Source: Palsa-504 sp963795795 (GTDB taxonomy: Bacteria; Actinomycetota; Actinomycetes; Streptosporangiales; Streptosporangiaceae). From it: 64,000 nucleotides of DNA. The position numbers and the translations under genes are program-made. The notes beneath the pieces are model-generated. The model saw only the letters and a list, made by a program, of their open reading frames with translations. It did not search any database and had not been told where the DNA came from. The DNA is taken from contig CAWCJS010000018.1 in assembly GCA_963795795.1 (NCBI GenBank), forward strand, positions 1 through 64,000, written 5' to 3'. Every line of letters begins with the position of its first letter. Position 1 is the first letter of the stretch. Shown here in pieces: positions 8,512 through 16,596 of the stretch.

Positions 8512-8964
8512 ATGACTACCAACCCGGCGCTTGATGAGTTGCGGTTCCTGGTCGGCGGCTGGGAGATGGAAGTGTCGGAAGCCTCGTTTCTGCCGGACCC
8601 GGACGCGAGGCTGCGCGGGCCGGTTGCCTTCGAGTGGGTCGAGCAGGGCGCGGCGCTGGTGATGCGCATGGGTGGCGCGGGGGCTCCCGCCGCGACCTGG
8701 ATCATCGGCCGGGATGACGCCGAGCCGGGTTACCAGGTCCTGTACGCGGACGACCGCGGGGTCTCGCGGGTCTACCGGATGAGCTTCGGCGACGGGGCCT
8801 GGCGGATGTGGCGGGACACGCCCGCGTTCTCGCAGCGCTTCGACGCCGAGGTCAGCGCCGACCGCAGGGAGATCACCGGCTCCTGGCAGAAGTCGGCCGA
8901 TGGCGGCAGGACCTGGGAGCACGACTTCACCGTCCGCTACACCCGCCACGGCGAGCCTGGGTAA
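8512..8964 (+). CDS. DUF1579-like small protein
   Basis: 150 residues, starting at ATG after AGGAGAAG. The pattern LRFLVGGWEMEV at the N-terminus, a middle FEWVEQGAALVMRM and SADGGRTWEHDFTVRY near the end match the lipocalin-like DUF1579/heme-barrel class of actinobacterial proteins that carry an FLxGxW N-terminal signature. No signal peptide. Function unknown; a small-ligand barrel is the likely fold. It lies 59 bp after the secreted protein, with a hairpin between, so it is probably transcribed separately. Confidence 0.7.
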   Translation: MTTNPALDELRFLVGGWEMEVSEASFLPDPDARLRGPVAFEWVEQGAALVMRMGGAGAPAATWIIGRDDAEPGYQVLYADDRGVSRVYRMSFGDGAWRMWRDTPAFSQRFDAEVSADRREITGSWQKSADGGRTWEHDFTVRYTRHGEPG

Positions 8965-8998
8965 GTGCGCGGCAGAGCCGGGTCAGCGCGGGGGAAGC

Positions 8999-9014
8999 AC
9001 CAACGCTCGTTCGG
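8999..9014 (-). repeat. 16-bp intergenic element, copy 2
   Basis: ACCAACGCTCGTTCGG, identical over 16 bp to the copy at 3496. It lies 24 bp beyond the stop of the leftward DUF5134 gene, again between convergent genes. Confidence 0.6.
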
Positions 9015-9038
9015 TATAAAAGAACTTCTCGCGCCCGC

Positions 9039-9758
9039 TTACAGCAGCATGATCAGCATGTAGCCCATGGTCAGTCCCATCGCGAGCTGGCACAGGGCCG
9101 CGCACCGCGGGGCCAGGAAGCCAGGCCCGGATCTCGGAGCAGAGGCGGGGCAGCCGGACACCGGCGGCGGCGCGGGCGGACCGCTGGCTTCGGGGCGGGG
9201 ACCGGTCGCCGAGCCGACGGCCAGCGCGCGGCGGGTCAGGGGGAACGCGAGGGCCGGAGCGCGGGCGCTGAGGCGGTCACCGAGCCAGACGACGTAGCCG
9301 AACATGAACAGGGCCAGCACCAGGGCCAGGAACGAGAAGCGCGAACCGGCGGCGGGCGCGCCCATGCCGCCCGTCCCGCCAGGCGTGCTCCTGGCCGCCC
9401 GGGCCGCGGGGAGCACGAGGAACATGTACAGCATCGCGGCGCACTCGACGAGGTGGGGTATCGGGTGCAGGCAGCGCCACGGGCTGGACGGCGCGCCGCG
9501 GCGGGCCTGCAGTAGCCGCCAGCCGAACCAGATGGCACCGGCCGCGAAGATCGCCTCCCAGGCTCCGGCCGGCAGGACGCGCAGGCGCTCGACCAGCATC
9601 CCGGCCATCGCGAGGCCCATCGCGATGTGGCCGCCGTCGGTGTCGAGTTCCGTGGGACGCCGCGATCGGCGCGCCACGACCAGGCGGCCCGAGCAGTAGA
9701 CGGCCACGGTGACCATGACGGCCGCGAAGATGCCGGTGAGCCAGACGGGGCCAGCCAT
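9039..9758 (-). CDS. DUF5134 integral membrane protein
   Basis: About 239 residues when started at MAGPVWLTGIF (ATG at 9758), one base after the stop of the upstream membrane gene. Predicted membrane helices include VWLTGIFAAVMVTVAVYCSG, IAMGLAMAGMLVERLRVLP, a helix containing CAAMLYMFLVLPA, FLALVLALFMFGYVVWLG and a final LCQLAMGLTMGYMLIMLL. HxxxG and HPIPHLVECAAM residues resemble the DUF5134 family. The family is often found near copper-handling genes in actinobacteria. A doubled CsoR-type operator upstream of this two-gene operon fits that. Confidence 0.75.
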   Translation of the reverse strand: MAGPVWLTGIFAAVMVTVAVYCSGRLVVARRSRRPTELDTDGGHIAMGLAMAGMLVERLRVLPAGAWEAIFAAGAIWFGWRLLQARRGAPSSPWRCLHPIPHLVECAAMLYMFLVLPAARAARSTPGGTGGMGAPAAGSRFSFLALVLALFMFGYVVWLGDRLSARAPALAFPLTRRALAVGSATGPRPEASGPPAPPPVSGCPASAPRSGPGFLAPRCAALCQLAMGLTMGYMLIMLL

Positions 9759-9759
9759 G

Positions 9760-10698
9760 TCAGGTCTCCGGGCGGGGCCAGAAGGCCAGCGCGAGCAGCG
9801 CCAGCAGCGGGCCGGTGTCCGGGTCGGTGCCCGAGCCGGTGAAGATGCCACCCATGCCCTGGGCCAGCCACAACCCAGAAGCGATCACGATCGCCAGGAC
9901 GATGATCACCCGGACGGCCCAGGTCGGGAGGTAGACGCCGACGGCTACGAGGAACAGCGCGGAACTCAGCACGATCGACGCGAGCAGGCCCTGGCCGCGG
10001 AGCGCGCTGGCCGCGTGCGCGTCGATCCAGGCCAGCCAGCCGGGCTCCCCCGGCGCCATCCGCGCGATCATGTCGCCGATGGCCTGCGGCGCCCGGGACG
10101 CGGGCAGCACGGCGAGGACCGCCATGCTCGCCCACACCACCACCCAGAGGGCGCGGGCGACCCTCGGGCCCACGGCGCGGGCGGCGGCGAAGGACGCCGT
10201 GGGGGCGCGGTCGGCTGGCCACAGCAGCACCGCCAGCAGCGCGTAGAGAAACACCGCTCCGGGCGCGCCGTCGACCGGGCTGGCGTTCCCGGCCAGCACT
10301 CCCCCGAGCCCTTCGCCGACCCACCACACGCCCAGCGCCCACAGAACCGACGCGCCCAGCGCCAGCTTGACCGTGGGACGCCACGCTATGCCCAGGCCCA
10401 GGGCCAGCTGGATGACCGCGAAAACGGCGTTCAGCGCGACGAGATGATGATCGATGAAGCCGGCCGACCAGGTAATCGGACGCGCGACGAAAGCGGGATT
10501 GCCCGACGCGTTCGCCGCGACCATCCGCGGGAATCCCTGGCCGAACATGAATGGCTGCAACTGCAGGAATCCGTCAAGCAGCCAGATAACGCCGAGCCCG
10601 AGCTGGAGCTTCCTGCGCGGGTCCGGCAGCGCCGGCTGGACCCGCGCATCGGCAGCCGGGCTGGCCACGGCGCCGCCGACCGCAAGGCTCTGGCTCAT
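9760..10698 (-). CDS. Polytopic membrane protein, likely copper-regulated
   Basis: About 312 residues with roughly eight membrane segments, among them LQLGLGVIWLLDGFLQLQ, LALGASVLWALGVWWVGEG, ALLAVLLWPAD and VRVIIVLAIVIASGLWLAQG. Start MSQSL at 10698 follows GGGGAGAGG. A longer ORF upstream is not needed. It carries several conserved-looking His and Met residues (MFGQGF, DHHLVALN). It resembles DoxX/DUF1772-like membrane proteins, but I do not recognise an exact family. It is followed after 1 bp by the DUF5134 gene and preceded by two operator-like sites, so both are probably controlled by a copper sensor. Confidence 0.7.
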   Translation of the reverse strand: MSQSLAVGGAVASPAADARVQPALPDPRRKLQLGLGVIWLLDGFLQLQPFMFGQGFPRMVAANASGNPAFVARPITWSAGFIDHHLVALNAVFAVIQLALGLGIAWRPTVKLALGASVLWALGVWWVGEGLGGVLAGNASPVDGAPGAVFLYALLAVLLWPADRAPTASFAAARAVGPRVARALWVVVWASMAVLAVLPASRAPQAIGDMIARMAPGEPGWLAWIDAHAASALRGQGLLASIVLSSALFLVAVGVYLPTWAVRVIIVLAIVIASGLWLAQGMGGIFTGSGTDPDTGPLLALLALAFWPRPET

Positions 10699-10794
10699 GT
10701 CCGGGGTCCTCTCCCCTTTGCCGAAGTAACACATGACGCTATTGGGCGGCTCCCATATCCGGCAAGGGAATACGAGTATCAATGGCCGGGCGGA

Positions 10795-10836
10795 TAAACC
10801 CCATTGGGGTATTGAATAAACCCCGGTGGGGTAATG
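10795..10836 (-). promoter_or_regulatory. Two CsoR-type operators in tandem
   Basis: Two copies of TAAACCCCNNTGGGGTANTG start at 10795 and 10817, 22 bp apart (about two helical turns). Each has a CCCC/GGGG dyad flanked by A/T, the pattern of CsoR-family copper operators. They lie about 100 bp upstream of the membrane gene starting at 10698. A CsoR-like sensor is encoded 3 kb away (13803-14084). Confidence 0.65.
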
Positions 10837-10851
10837 ACACGGCATCGGGGG

Positions 10852-11574
10852 TCAGCTCGTGAAGGTCGGGTCTCCGCCGCGGACGGGCTCGACCCGGCCC
10901 TTCGGCTCCTCCCAGTCCTCCTGGCGGCCCAGGGCGGTCAGGTCGAGCAGGACGTAGGTGGGGCCGACGTATTCGGCGCCGCGGGCGAAGGTCGAATAGG
11001 TGTGGTAGATGTCCTCGCCGTCGCGCAGGAAGCAGCTGTAACCGGGCATCTCGCTGGAACGCTCGCCGCCGAGGAGCTCCGGCTCCGGGCGGTAGTTGTA
11101 CTGCACCTGGTCCCGCGACTCATCTAGCGTGACCTGGAAGTCGTAGTTGAAGTCGCTGCCGTGAGCCGAATACCACGGCACCAACCAGCCGCGCTCCTTG
11201 GCCACCGCGGCGATCTTGTCGTAGGGGGCGCGGGAGGTCAGCACGAAAGTTGTATCCCTGGTCTGCAGGTGATCTAGCGCGCCGAGCGGGAACTCGTCCA
11301 GGGAGGCCGAACAGCCGGGGCAGGGCTGCTCCCAGTCCGGGCCGAGCATGACGTGCTGGATGATCAGCTGCCGCCGGCCGCCGAACAGGTCGGCCAGGGC
11401 GACCGGGCCGTCCGGGCCCTCGAAGACGTACTCCTTGTCGATCCTGACCATCGGCAGCCTGCGTCGATCGGCGTTGAGCGCGTCACCCTGGCGGGTGAAT
11501 TCCTTCTCCCGCGCCAGCAGGGCCAGCCTGGCCTCGAGCCACTGCTCGCGGGAAACGACGTCGGGAAGACTCAT
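10852..11574 (-). CDS. DUF899 thioredoxin-fold protein
   Basis: 240 residues matching the DUF899 family: SREQWLEARLALLAREKEFTR at the N-terminus, a PCPGC motif (an atypical CxxC) at about residue 90, SDFNYDFQVT, and EMPGYSCFLRDGEDIYHTYS near the end. The family has a thioredoxin-like fold and is thought to be redox-active or to reduce peroxides; evidence is limited. The start follows AGGAGGTTTCGCG. It is leftward and separate from the lactonase gene by a strong hairpin. Confidence 0.85.
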   Translation of the reverse strand: MSLPDVVSREQWLEARLALLAREKEFTRQGDALNADRRRLPMVRIDKEYVFEGPDGPVALADLFGGRRQLIIQHVMLGPDWEQPCPGCSASLDEFPLGALDHLQTRDTTFVLTSRAPYDKIAAVAKERGWLVPWYSAHGSDFNYDFQVTLDESRDQVQYNYRPEPELLGGERSSEMPGYSCFLRDGEDIYHTYSTFARGAEYVGPTYVLLDLTALGRQEDWEEPKGRVEPVRGGDPTFTS

Positions 11575-11712
11575 CGCGAAACCTCCTGGGAACGGGTGGG
11601 ACTTCGTCCCTTCGGGGTTACGACGAACCGCCGCGCCGAAAATGAGCGGTCGGCCCGAGGGCTCATCCTCGTCGCCCTGGTCGGAGTCCTGGTCCTCTAC
11701 CGGAGGGCCGGC

Positions 11713-11755
11713 CGCCGGCCGGAGCCGCGGGCCTTACCGCGGGCTCCGGCCGGCG
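11713..11755 (-). terminator. Strong GC hairpin after the beta-propeller gene
   Basis: GCCGGCCGGAGCCGCGG (11714-11730) is complementary to CCGCGGGCTCCGGCCGGC (11737-11754) apart from one bulged base, with a loop of about 6 nt. It lies just beyond the stop of the leftward gene at 11767. Confidence 0.6.
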
Positions 11756-11766
11756 AGGCGAGATCG

Positions 11767-12993
11767 TCAGGTGACGACTATGCCCGCGGGGGTGGCGCCG
11801 GCGGGCAGCGAGATCGGGGAGCTGGCCAGCTGAGCCAGGCTGCCGCCGCTTACGGCGAACGTGGCCACGGCGCCGACCGCGCTCTCATCGACGTACAGGT
11901 ACCGGCCATCGGGGCTGAGCCGGGCGTCGACGGCACCGGCACCCTTGGCGGACACCGGGGTACTGCCGAGCAGGGCCAGCTCGCCGTCGGGGGCGATCCG
12001 GTAGCTGGAGAGGTTGCCGGATGCGGTGTTCACGGCGAACAGGAACTGGCCGTCATGGCTGATCTCCACCCAGCACGGGGCGGTCTGGTCATTAGCGTAC
12101 GGCGACGCCCCGATCGAGGTCAGCGCCCCGTTGGAGGAGTCGGTGAACGCCGAGACCGTACCCAGCCCGGTGCCGTTGTGGGCGTTGGACACGAACAGCT
12201 GGTCCGGGTCGGTCGGGCGGAACTCGCTGCCGAACGGGCCGGCGCCCTGGGCCGGGAACGGCGACCCGGGGGCGGCGGTCAGCAGCCCGTCAGGTCCGAC
12301 GGTGAAGCTGTCGATCATAGAGGTGCCCACCTCGGTCCCGACCAGCCTGGTACCGGTGCCGTTGAACAGCACGTCACCGGGCGCGGCGTCGCCGGCCAGC
12401 GAGACGGTCGAGCCGGGGATCGCGTCCAGGCGGCCGTCGGGGCGCAGCCGGAAGCCGGTGTAGTTGCTGGCGCCGGCGCCGGAGTTGGCCACGTAGACCA
12501 GGTCACCGAAGACCGCCACGCTGTCGGGCAGGGCACCGCCGGTGGAGACGACGCCGTGGCTCACCAGGCGGAGGGAACCGTCAGGGCGGATCCGCAGCAC
12601 CGAGACCTGGCTGCTGCCCGCGTCGACGGCGATCAGGAACCGGCCGTCGGCCGACAGCTGCAGCGCACCTTGGGAGGCCATCCCGGCGCCGGTCCCGGCC
12701 CCGCCGGCCGCGAAGGGGGATCCGGCCTCGGGAGTCAGCGTGCCGTCCGCGTGCCGGTCAAAGGCGCCGATCGTGTTGGTTCCCACCGTGTTGTCGTTGG
12801 CGTAGACGTGCCCGACCACCGGGGACGTGTCGGTCGAGGCCGAGGCGGAGGCGGGGACCGCTACCGCGGCCGCCGCCGCGAGGCCGAGGATCAGCGCACC
12901 CGCCCGGCCACGGGTCAGGAAGCGCCTTGCTGCTGGTCCTGCGTAAGCGGCGCGAACGGCCGTCCGCGCGCGTTGAGATTTCACAAACTTCAT
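11767..12993 (-). CDS. Secreted beta-propeller protein, lactonase (YncE/Pgl-like) family
   Basis: 408 residues, starting at MKFVKSQR after GAGAAAGG. A long twin-basic N-terminus and a hydrophobic core (ALILGLAAAAAVAVPASASA) form a signal peptide. The rest consists of repeated blades with the pattern LSPDGRYLYVDES, SHDGQFLFAVNT and SADGRFLIAVDA, alternating with GxLxxxxxSP strands. This is the seven-bladed lactonase-like fold of PF10282. True 6-phosphogluconolactonases are cytoplasmic, so this exported member may only bind or act outside the cell. Function not known. Confidence 0.82.
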   Translation of the reverse strand: MKFVKSQRARTAVRAAYAGPAARRFLTRGRAGALILGLAAAAAVAVPASASASTDTSPVVGHVYANDNTVGTNTIGAFDRHADGTLTPEAGSPFAAGGAGTGAGMASQGALQLSADGRFLIAVDAGSSQVSVLRIRPDGSLRLVSHGVVSTGGALPDSVAVFGDLVYVANSGAGASNYTGFRLRPDGRLDAIPGSTVSLAGDAAPGDVLFNGTGTRLVGTEVGTSMIDSFTVGPDGLLTAAPGSPFPAQGAGPFGSEFRPTDPDQLFVSNAHNGTGLGTVSAFTDSSNGALTSIGASPYANDQTAPCWVEISHDGQFLFAVNTASGNLSSYRIAPDGELALLGSTPVSAKGAGAVDARLSPDGRYLYVDESAVGAVATFAVSGGSLAQLASSPISLPAGATPAGIVVT

Positions 12994-13199
12994 CTGCTGA
13001 CCTTTCTCCGGCGAAGCCGGAACCGGTGGCGGCGCACGGCCGCCTCGATGGTTTGCACACCAGGTATTCGTCGCCGACGGCACCGAGGTTTGATGTCCGG
13101 CCGGAAGTAGCTGAAGGTAAGGGGACGCGTGAGCAAACGGAGTGCGGCTGTTAGGGTGGCGTTTCATCCATTAGCGTCACGTGCGGCGGAGGTGATCCG

Positions 13200-13769
13200 A
13201 TGCGCCTTCTGCTGATCGGCGCGCCCGGCTCCGGCAAGGGCACGCAGGCCGGGAAGCTGGCCGAACGGTTCGGGATCGCCCACATCTCCAGCGGTGACCT
13301 GCTGCGACAGCACGTCCAGGACCAGACGGCGATCGGGCGGACGATCAAGTCCTACCTCGACCGCGGCGACCTGGTTCCCAATACCGTCGTGATGGACATG
13401 CTGCGCAAGCCCGTCGTCGCCGCGGTGGAGGCGGGCGGGTACGTCCTCGACGGGTTCCCGCGCACCGTCGAGCAGGCCCAGGCGTCCTTCCCGACGGCGC
13501 GTTCCCTCGGCGCGGAGGTGCAGGCCGCGATCCACCTGGACGTCCCGAGGGAGGAACTCGTGCGCCGGCTGCTGGCGCGGGGACGGGGTTCGGATGACAC
13601 CGAGGCCGTCATCGAGCGCCGCCTCCAGGTGTACCTGGACATGACGGTGCCGCTGCTGGATTATTACGCGGACCGGGAGTGGAAGTTCGCCGTGGACGGG
13701 ACGCAGGCGCCGGACGCCGTGCACGAGGACATCGTGGCCGGGCTGAAGAAGCTGGCCCTGACCGGGTGA
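13200..13769 (+). CDS. adk: Adenylate kinase, short-LID form
   Basis: 189 residues with P-loop GAPGSGKGTQ, ISSGDLLR, LDGFPRT and a short lid (RGRGSDDTEAVIERR) lacking the roughly 27-residue insert of long bacterial adenylate kinases. Reversible phosphotransfer between ATP and AMP is expected. The gene is outside the ribosomal-protein cluster where most actinobacteria keep adk (secY-adk-map), so it may be a second copy or a related nucleoside monophosphate kinase. Confidence 0.85.
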   Translation: MRLLLIGAPGSGKGTQAGKLAERFGIAHISSGDLLRQHVQDQTAIGRTIKSYLDRGDLVPNTVVMDMLRKPVVAAVEAGGYVLDGFPRTVEQAQASFPTARSLGAEVQAAIHLDVPREELVRRLLARGRGSDDTEAVIERRLQVYLDMTVPLLDYYADREWKFAVDGTQAPDAVHEDIVAGLKKLALTG

Positions 13770-13779
13770 GCGCTCGGTA

Positions 13780-13811
13780 GGAGCGCTTATGACCGGGAGC
13801 GCTTATGACCG
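13780..13811. repeat. Perfect 16-bp tandem duplication at a convergent junction
   Basis: GGAGCGCTTATGACCG occurs twice head to tail (13780-13795 and 13796-13811). The second copy contains the csoR stop codon. Compare the 17-bp triplication at 28179. Confidence 0.85.
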
Positions 13812-14084
13812 AACGAGCCTGGCGATGGCTTCCGAGGCTTCTCTCACCTTCTCGGTGGCTTCCGGGCCGCCCTCCTCAATGGCCTGCGTGACGCAGTGGC
13901 CCAGGTGGTCTTCCACCAGGCCGAGCGCGACGGCCTGCAAGGCCCGGGTCACCGCGGACACCTGGGTCAGGATGTCGATGCAGTAGGTGTCGGATTCGAC
14001 CATCCGCTGCAGGCCGCGCACCTGACCCTCGATCCGGCGCAACCGCCTGAGATAAGCGTCTTTGTCCTGCGTATACCCGCGCAT
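13803..14084 (-). CDS. csoR: CsoR-family copper-sensing repressor
   Basis: 93 residues beginning MRGYTQDKDAYLRRLRRIEGQVRG, the DUF156 signature. Copper-binding residues are all present with canonical spacing: C35 (TYCIDILTQ), H60 and C64 (EDHLGHCV). Such proteins are all-helical tetramers that leave DNA when Cu(I) binds. No copper ATPase or chaperone is adjacent. The nearest matching operators are at 10795-10836, so the target may be the membrane operon 9039-10698. The start at 14084 is chosen because upstream in-frame sequence does not match the family. Confidence 0.9.
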   Translation of the reverse strand: MRGYTQDKDAYLRRLRRIEGQVRGLQRMVESDTYCIDILTQVSAVTRALQAVALGLVEDHLGHCVTQAIEEGGPEATEKVREASEAIARLVRS

Positions 14085-14130
14085 GAGCCAACTGTACGGG
14101 CCGCTCGCCGCTCCAGGTAACCTCACGGGA

Positions 14131-14745
14131 ATGCGCGACCAGACCATTGAGGCGTTCCTCGACGAGCTTGCCGCCCGAGTGCCTGCCCCCGGCGGCGGCG
14201 CCACCGCCGCCCTGCACGCCGCGCAGGCGGCGGCGCTGCTCGCCATGGTGGCCCGGTACAGCGACGGGCCCAAGTACGACGCCGAGCTCATGGACAGCCT
14301 GGTAACCAGAGCCGACAAGTTCAGGGAAGAGGCGTTGATGCTCGCCGAGACCGACGCGGCCGCGTTCGGCGCGGTGGCTGAGGCCTACCGGCTGCCCAAG
14401 GACACCAGCGGCGAGAAGGAGGCGCGGTCGGCTGCCATCGCCCAGGCGGTAGCCGAGGCGGCGTGGCCGCCCACCTTCGTGGTCCGGCTGGCGCGCACGC
14501 TGACCGAGATGGCCGAGGAACTTCTCCCGGCTGGCAACCGCAACGTGATCACCGACGTGGCCGCAGCCGCCGAGGCCGCCCGGGCCGCGGCGGTGACCGC
14601 GCGGGTCAACATCGAGGTCAATCTGCGCGGCATCAAGGACCCCGGGCTCGTCGCCGAGTTCAGGGCCACGGCCGCGGTCACCGACGAGATCATCCAGCGC
14701 GCCGACCGGGTGGTCGCCGCGGTGCGCGAGGAGATCGCCCGATGA
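14131..14745 (+). CDS. Formiminotetrahydrofolate cyclodeaminase family protein
   Basis: 204 residues matching the cyclodeaminase half of FTCD: TIEAFLDELAARVPAPGGGATAA at the N-terminus, then AETDAAAFGAVAEAYRLPK and GNRNVITDVAAAAEAARAA. The family converts formimino-THF to methenyl-THF and ammonia. No formiminotransferase or histidine-degradation genes are nearby. Its stop overlaps the folD start (ATGA), so both are translated together, consistent with a one-carbon folate role. Confidence 0.88.
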   Translation: MRDQTIEAFLDELAARVPAPGGGATAALHAAQAAALLAMVARYSDGPKYDAELMDSLVTRADKFREEALMLAETDAAAFGAVAEAYRLPKDTSGEKEARSAAIAQAVAEAAWPPTFVVRLARTLTEMAEELLPAGNRNVITDVAAAAEAARAAAVTARVNIEVNLRGIKDPGLVAEFRATAAVTDEIIQRADRVVAAVREEIAR

Positions 14746-15593
14746 CGCTGCTGTCCGGGCGGGAGCTCGCGGCCGAGATCCGGGCCGGGACCGCAGAGCG
14801 GGCGGCCGAACTAACCGCGCTGGGGCGCGCACCGCGGCTAGCCGTGGTCACGGCGACCACGGACGAGGCGAGCGTCTGGTACGTCCGGCAGATCGCGACG
14901 GCGGCCGGCAAGGTCGGGATCGCCTGCGACGTCACCGACCTAACTCCCGACGCGTCGGAGGGCCCCGAGGTTACCGCCGCGAGGATCGAGGCGGCCCTCG
15001 CCGCCCTGAGCGGGGAGCCGGGGGTACACGGGATCATCCTGCAGACCCCGCTGCCGGGCGGGGCGCGGCTGGCCGAGCTGGCCGCGGCGATCGACCCGGC
15101 CAAGGACGTGGACGGCGCTAATCCCGTCTCGCTCGGACGGCTGATGACGGGGCTGCCTGCCTTCGTCCCCGCCACGGCCGAGGCGGTGCTCAGGCTGCTC
15201 GATCACCACGGGATCGAGCTGGCCGGGCAGCACGCGGTGGTGGTGGGCCGCTCGCCGGTGGTAGGCAAGCCGGTGGCGCACCTGCTCCTCGACCGCAACG
15301 CCACCGTCACCATCTGCCACTCCCGTACCAGGGATCTGGCCGCCATCACGACCACGGCCGACGTCTTGGTCGTGGCGGCGGGGCGCGCCGGGCTGATCGG
15401 TCCCGAGCACGTGGCCGCAGGCGCGACGGTGATCGACGTCGGCACCAACGCTACGGCCGACGGCGGGCTAGCCGGGGACGTCGACCCGAAGGTCGGCGAG
15501 GTCGCGGGGACGCTCAGCCCCGTGCCCGGCGGCGTGGGGCCGGTCACGACGGCCCTGCTGCTCCGGCACGTCGCCGAGGCCGCGGCGGGCTAG
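14742..15593 (+). CDS. folD: FolD-like methylene-THF dehydrogenase/cyclohydrolase paralog
   Basis: 283 residues with the FolD fold: GIILQTPLPGG, AKDVDGANPVSLGRL, VVVGRSPVVGKPVAHLLL (NADP-binding turn), ATVTICHSRT and TLSPVPGGVGPVTTALLL. The Asp of KDVDG is kept. The key lysine of the active site, normally in YVxxK (Lys54 of the E. coli enzyme), aligns with isoleucine in WYVRQIA, and the usual PCTP is PATA. The cyclohydrolase activity may be lost or altered. The 4-nt overlap with the cyclodeaminase gene suggests a dedicated two-step module. Confidence 0.85.
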   Translation: MTLLSGRELAAEIRAGTAERAAELTALGRAPRLAVVTATTDEASVWYVRQIATAAGKVGIACDVTDLTPDASEGPEVTAARIEAALAALSGEPGVHGIILQTPLPGGARLAELAAAIDPAKDVDGANPVSLGRLMTGLPAFVPATAEAVLRLLDHHGIELAGQHAVVVGRSPVVGKPVAHLLLDRNATVTICHSRTRDLAAITTTADVLVVAAGRAGLIGPEHVAAGATVIDVGTNATADGGLAGDVDPKVGEVAGTLSPVPGGVGPVTTALLLRHVAEAAAG

Positions 15594-15671
15594 GGGTGCG
15601 GCAGGCTAGGAGTGCGGCGCGCGGGGGCAGGATCGGCGCGGGGTCAGGCACGCCCTAGCGCCCGGGGCCGG

Positions 15672-16088
15672 TCAGAACGGGCGCTGGTCGCTGCCGGGCA
15701 TGGCGGCGGGATAGGCCGACTGCTGGCGGACCCTCCGCTGCCTGCGTTCCCAGGTCGCGCCGATCGTGCAGACGACCGCGGCGATCATGAGGACCACGAT
15801 GATGCGGTGCACGCGTTCGGCCGGATTGCCGCCGACGAGCAGCAGCGCGATACCGCTGAGGCTGACCCCGATCGCGATACCTTTCAGCAGCGTGCGGCGA
15901 TCTTCCTGCTCAGCGGGCGCGGCGGGCGGGCGCATCTCCCCCAGGCGCGCGTCCACGCGGGCGGCCACGGCGCGGTCGACCTTATCCAGGAACGCCGCCA
16001 CCACGGCGTCGCTGTATTCCGGCCCGAGTTCCTCGTGCGCCTCGGCGGCGGCGCGGATCTCCTGGGGGGACAGCGGCGAGTCACTCAT
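15672..16088 (-). CDS. Small membrane protein of unknown function
   Basis: 138 residues: a charged helical N-terminal half (EIRAAAEAHEELGPEYSDAVVAAFLDKVDRAVAARV is helical in pattern) and two membrane helices (GIAIGVSLSGIALLLVGG and IIVVLMIAAVVCTIGA), then a basic tail ending in DQRPF. This layout is common in actinobacterial proteins adjacent to an XRE regulator. No enzymatic motif is visible. Confidence 0.65.
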   Translation of the reverse strand: MSDSPLSPQEIRAAAEAHEELGPEYSDAVVAAFLDKVDRAVAARVDARLGEMRPPAAPAEQEDRRTLLKGIAIGVSLSGIALLLVGGNPAERVHRIIVVLMIAAVVCTIGATWERRQRRVRQQSAYPAAMPGSDQRPF

Positions 16089-16128
16089 CTTGCCAGCGTA
16101 GCTCCGATGAGCCCGGCCGACGGTGTCA

Positions 16129-16506
16129 CTAGCCCCCCAACATGCTGCGGTATACCGCGATCAGGGCCGCCTTCTGGTCGTCGCTGAGGCGCTCGTCGCC
16201 GCGGATCGCGTCCTCGGTCAGCGGCGCCTTGGCCTGGTCGTCGTCGTCGCCCGGGGCCCGAGCCGCTATCGCGTCGATCAGGCCGGCCTGGGCCATCAGC
16301 GTCTCCGCGGACAGGTTCAGCGCGTCCGAGATGGCCTTGAGCACGCGCACCGAGGGCTGGTGCAGGCCTCGCTCGACCTGGCTGAGGTAGGGGTTGGACA
16401 GGCTGGTCATCTCGGCGAGCTGGCGGAGCGAGAGGTTGGCCCGCTTGCGCTGATCGCGGATGAAGGCGCCGAGCGCCTCTCGCTGGGCTTCCCACAGATC
16501 GGACAC
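16129..16506 (-). CDS. XRE-family helix-turn-helix regulator
   Basis: 125 residues with an N-terminal HTH (LSLRQLAEMTSLSNPYLSQVERGLHQPSV), followed by a helical tail that ends with TEDAIRGDERLSDDQKAALIAVYRSML. The adjacent upstream gene on the same strand is phasin-like. In actinobacteria this pairing is frequent. The perfect palindrome overlapping the phasin promoter (16944-16966) is a candidate binding site for this protein, by position only. Confidence 0.85.
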   Translation of the reverse strand: MSDLWEAQREALGAFIRDQRKRANLSLRQLAEMTSLSNPYLSQVERGLHQPSVRVLKAISDALNLSAETLMAQAGLIDAIAARAPGDDDDQAKAPLTEDAIRGDERLSDDQKAALIAVYRSMLGG

Positions 16507-16531
16507 GGGCCCCTCCTTGTACGCAAACTAT

Positions 16532-16571
16532 GGTACGCGGCAGCACCGGGCTTCCGGTGCTGCCGCGTACC
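16532..16571 (-). terminator. Perfect 18-bp hairpin between phasin-like and XRE genes
   Basis: GGTACGCGGCAGCACCGG (16532-16549) and its exact complement CCGGTGCTGCCGCGTACC (16554-16571) are separated by a 4-nt loop. It lies 26 bp after the phasin-like stop, in front of the XRE gene. Confidence 0.75.
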
Positions 16572-16596
16572 GATCCTGCTTGACAGAAACTGCGGA

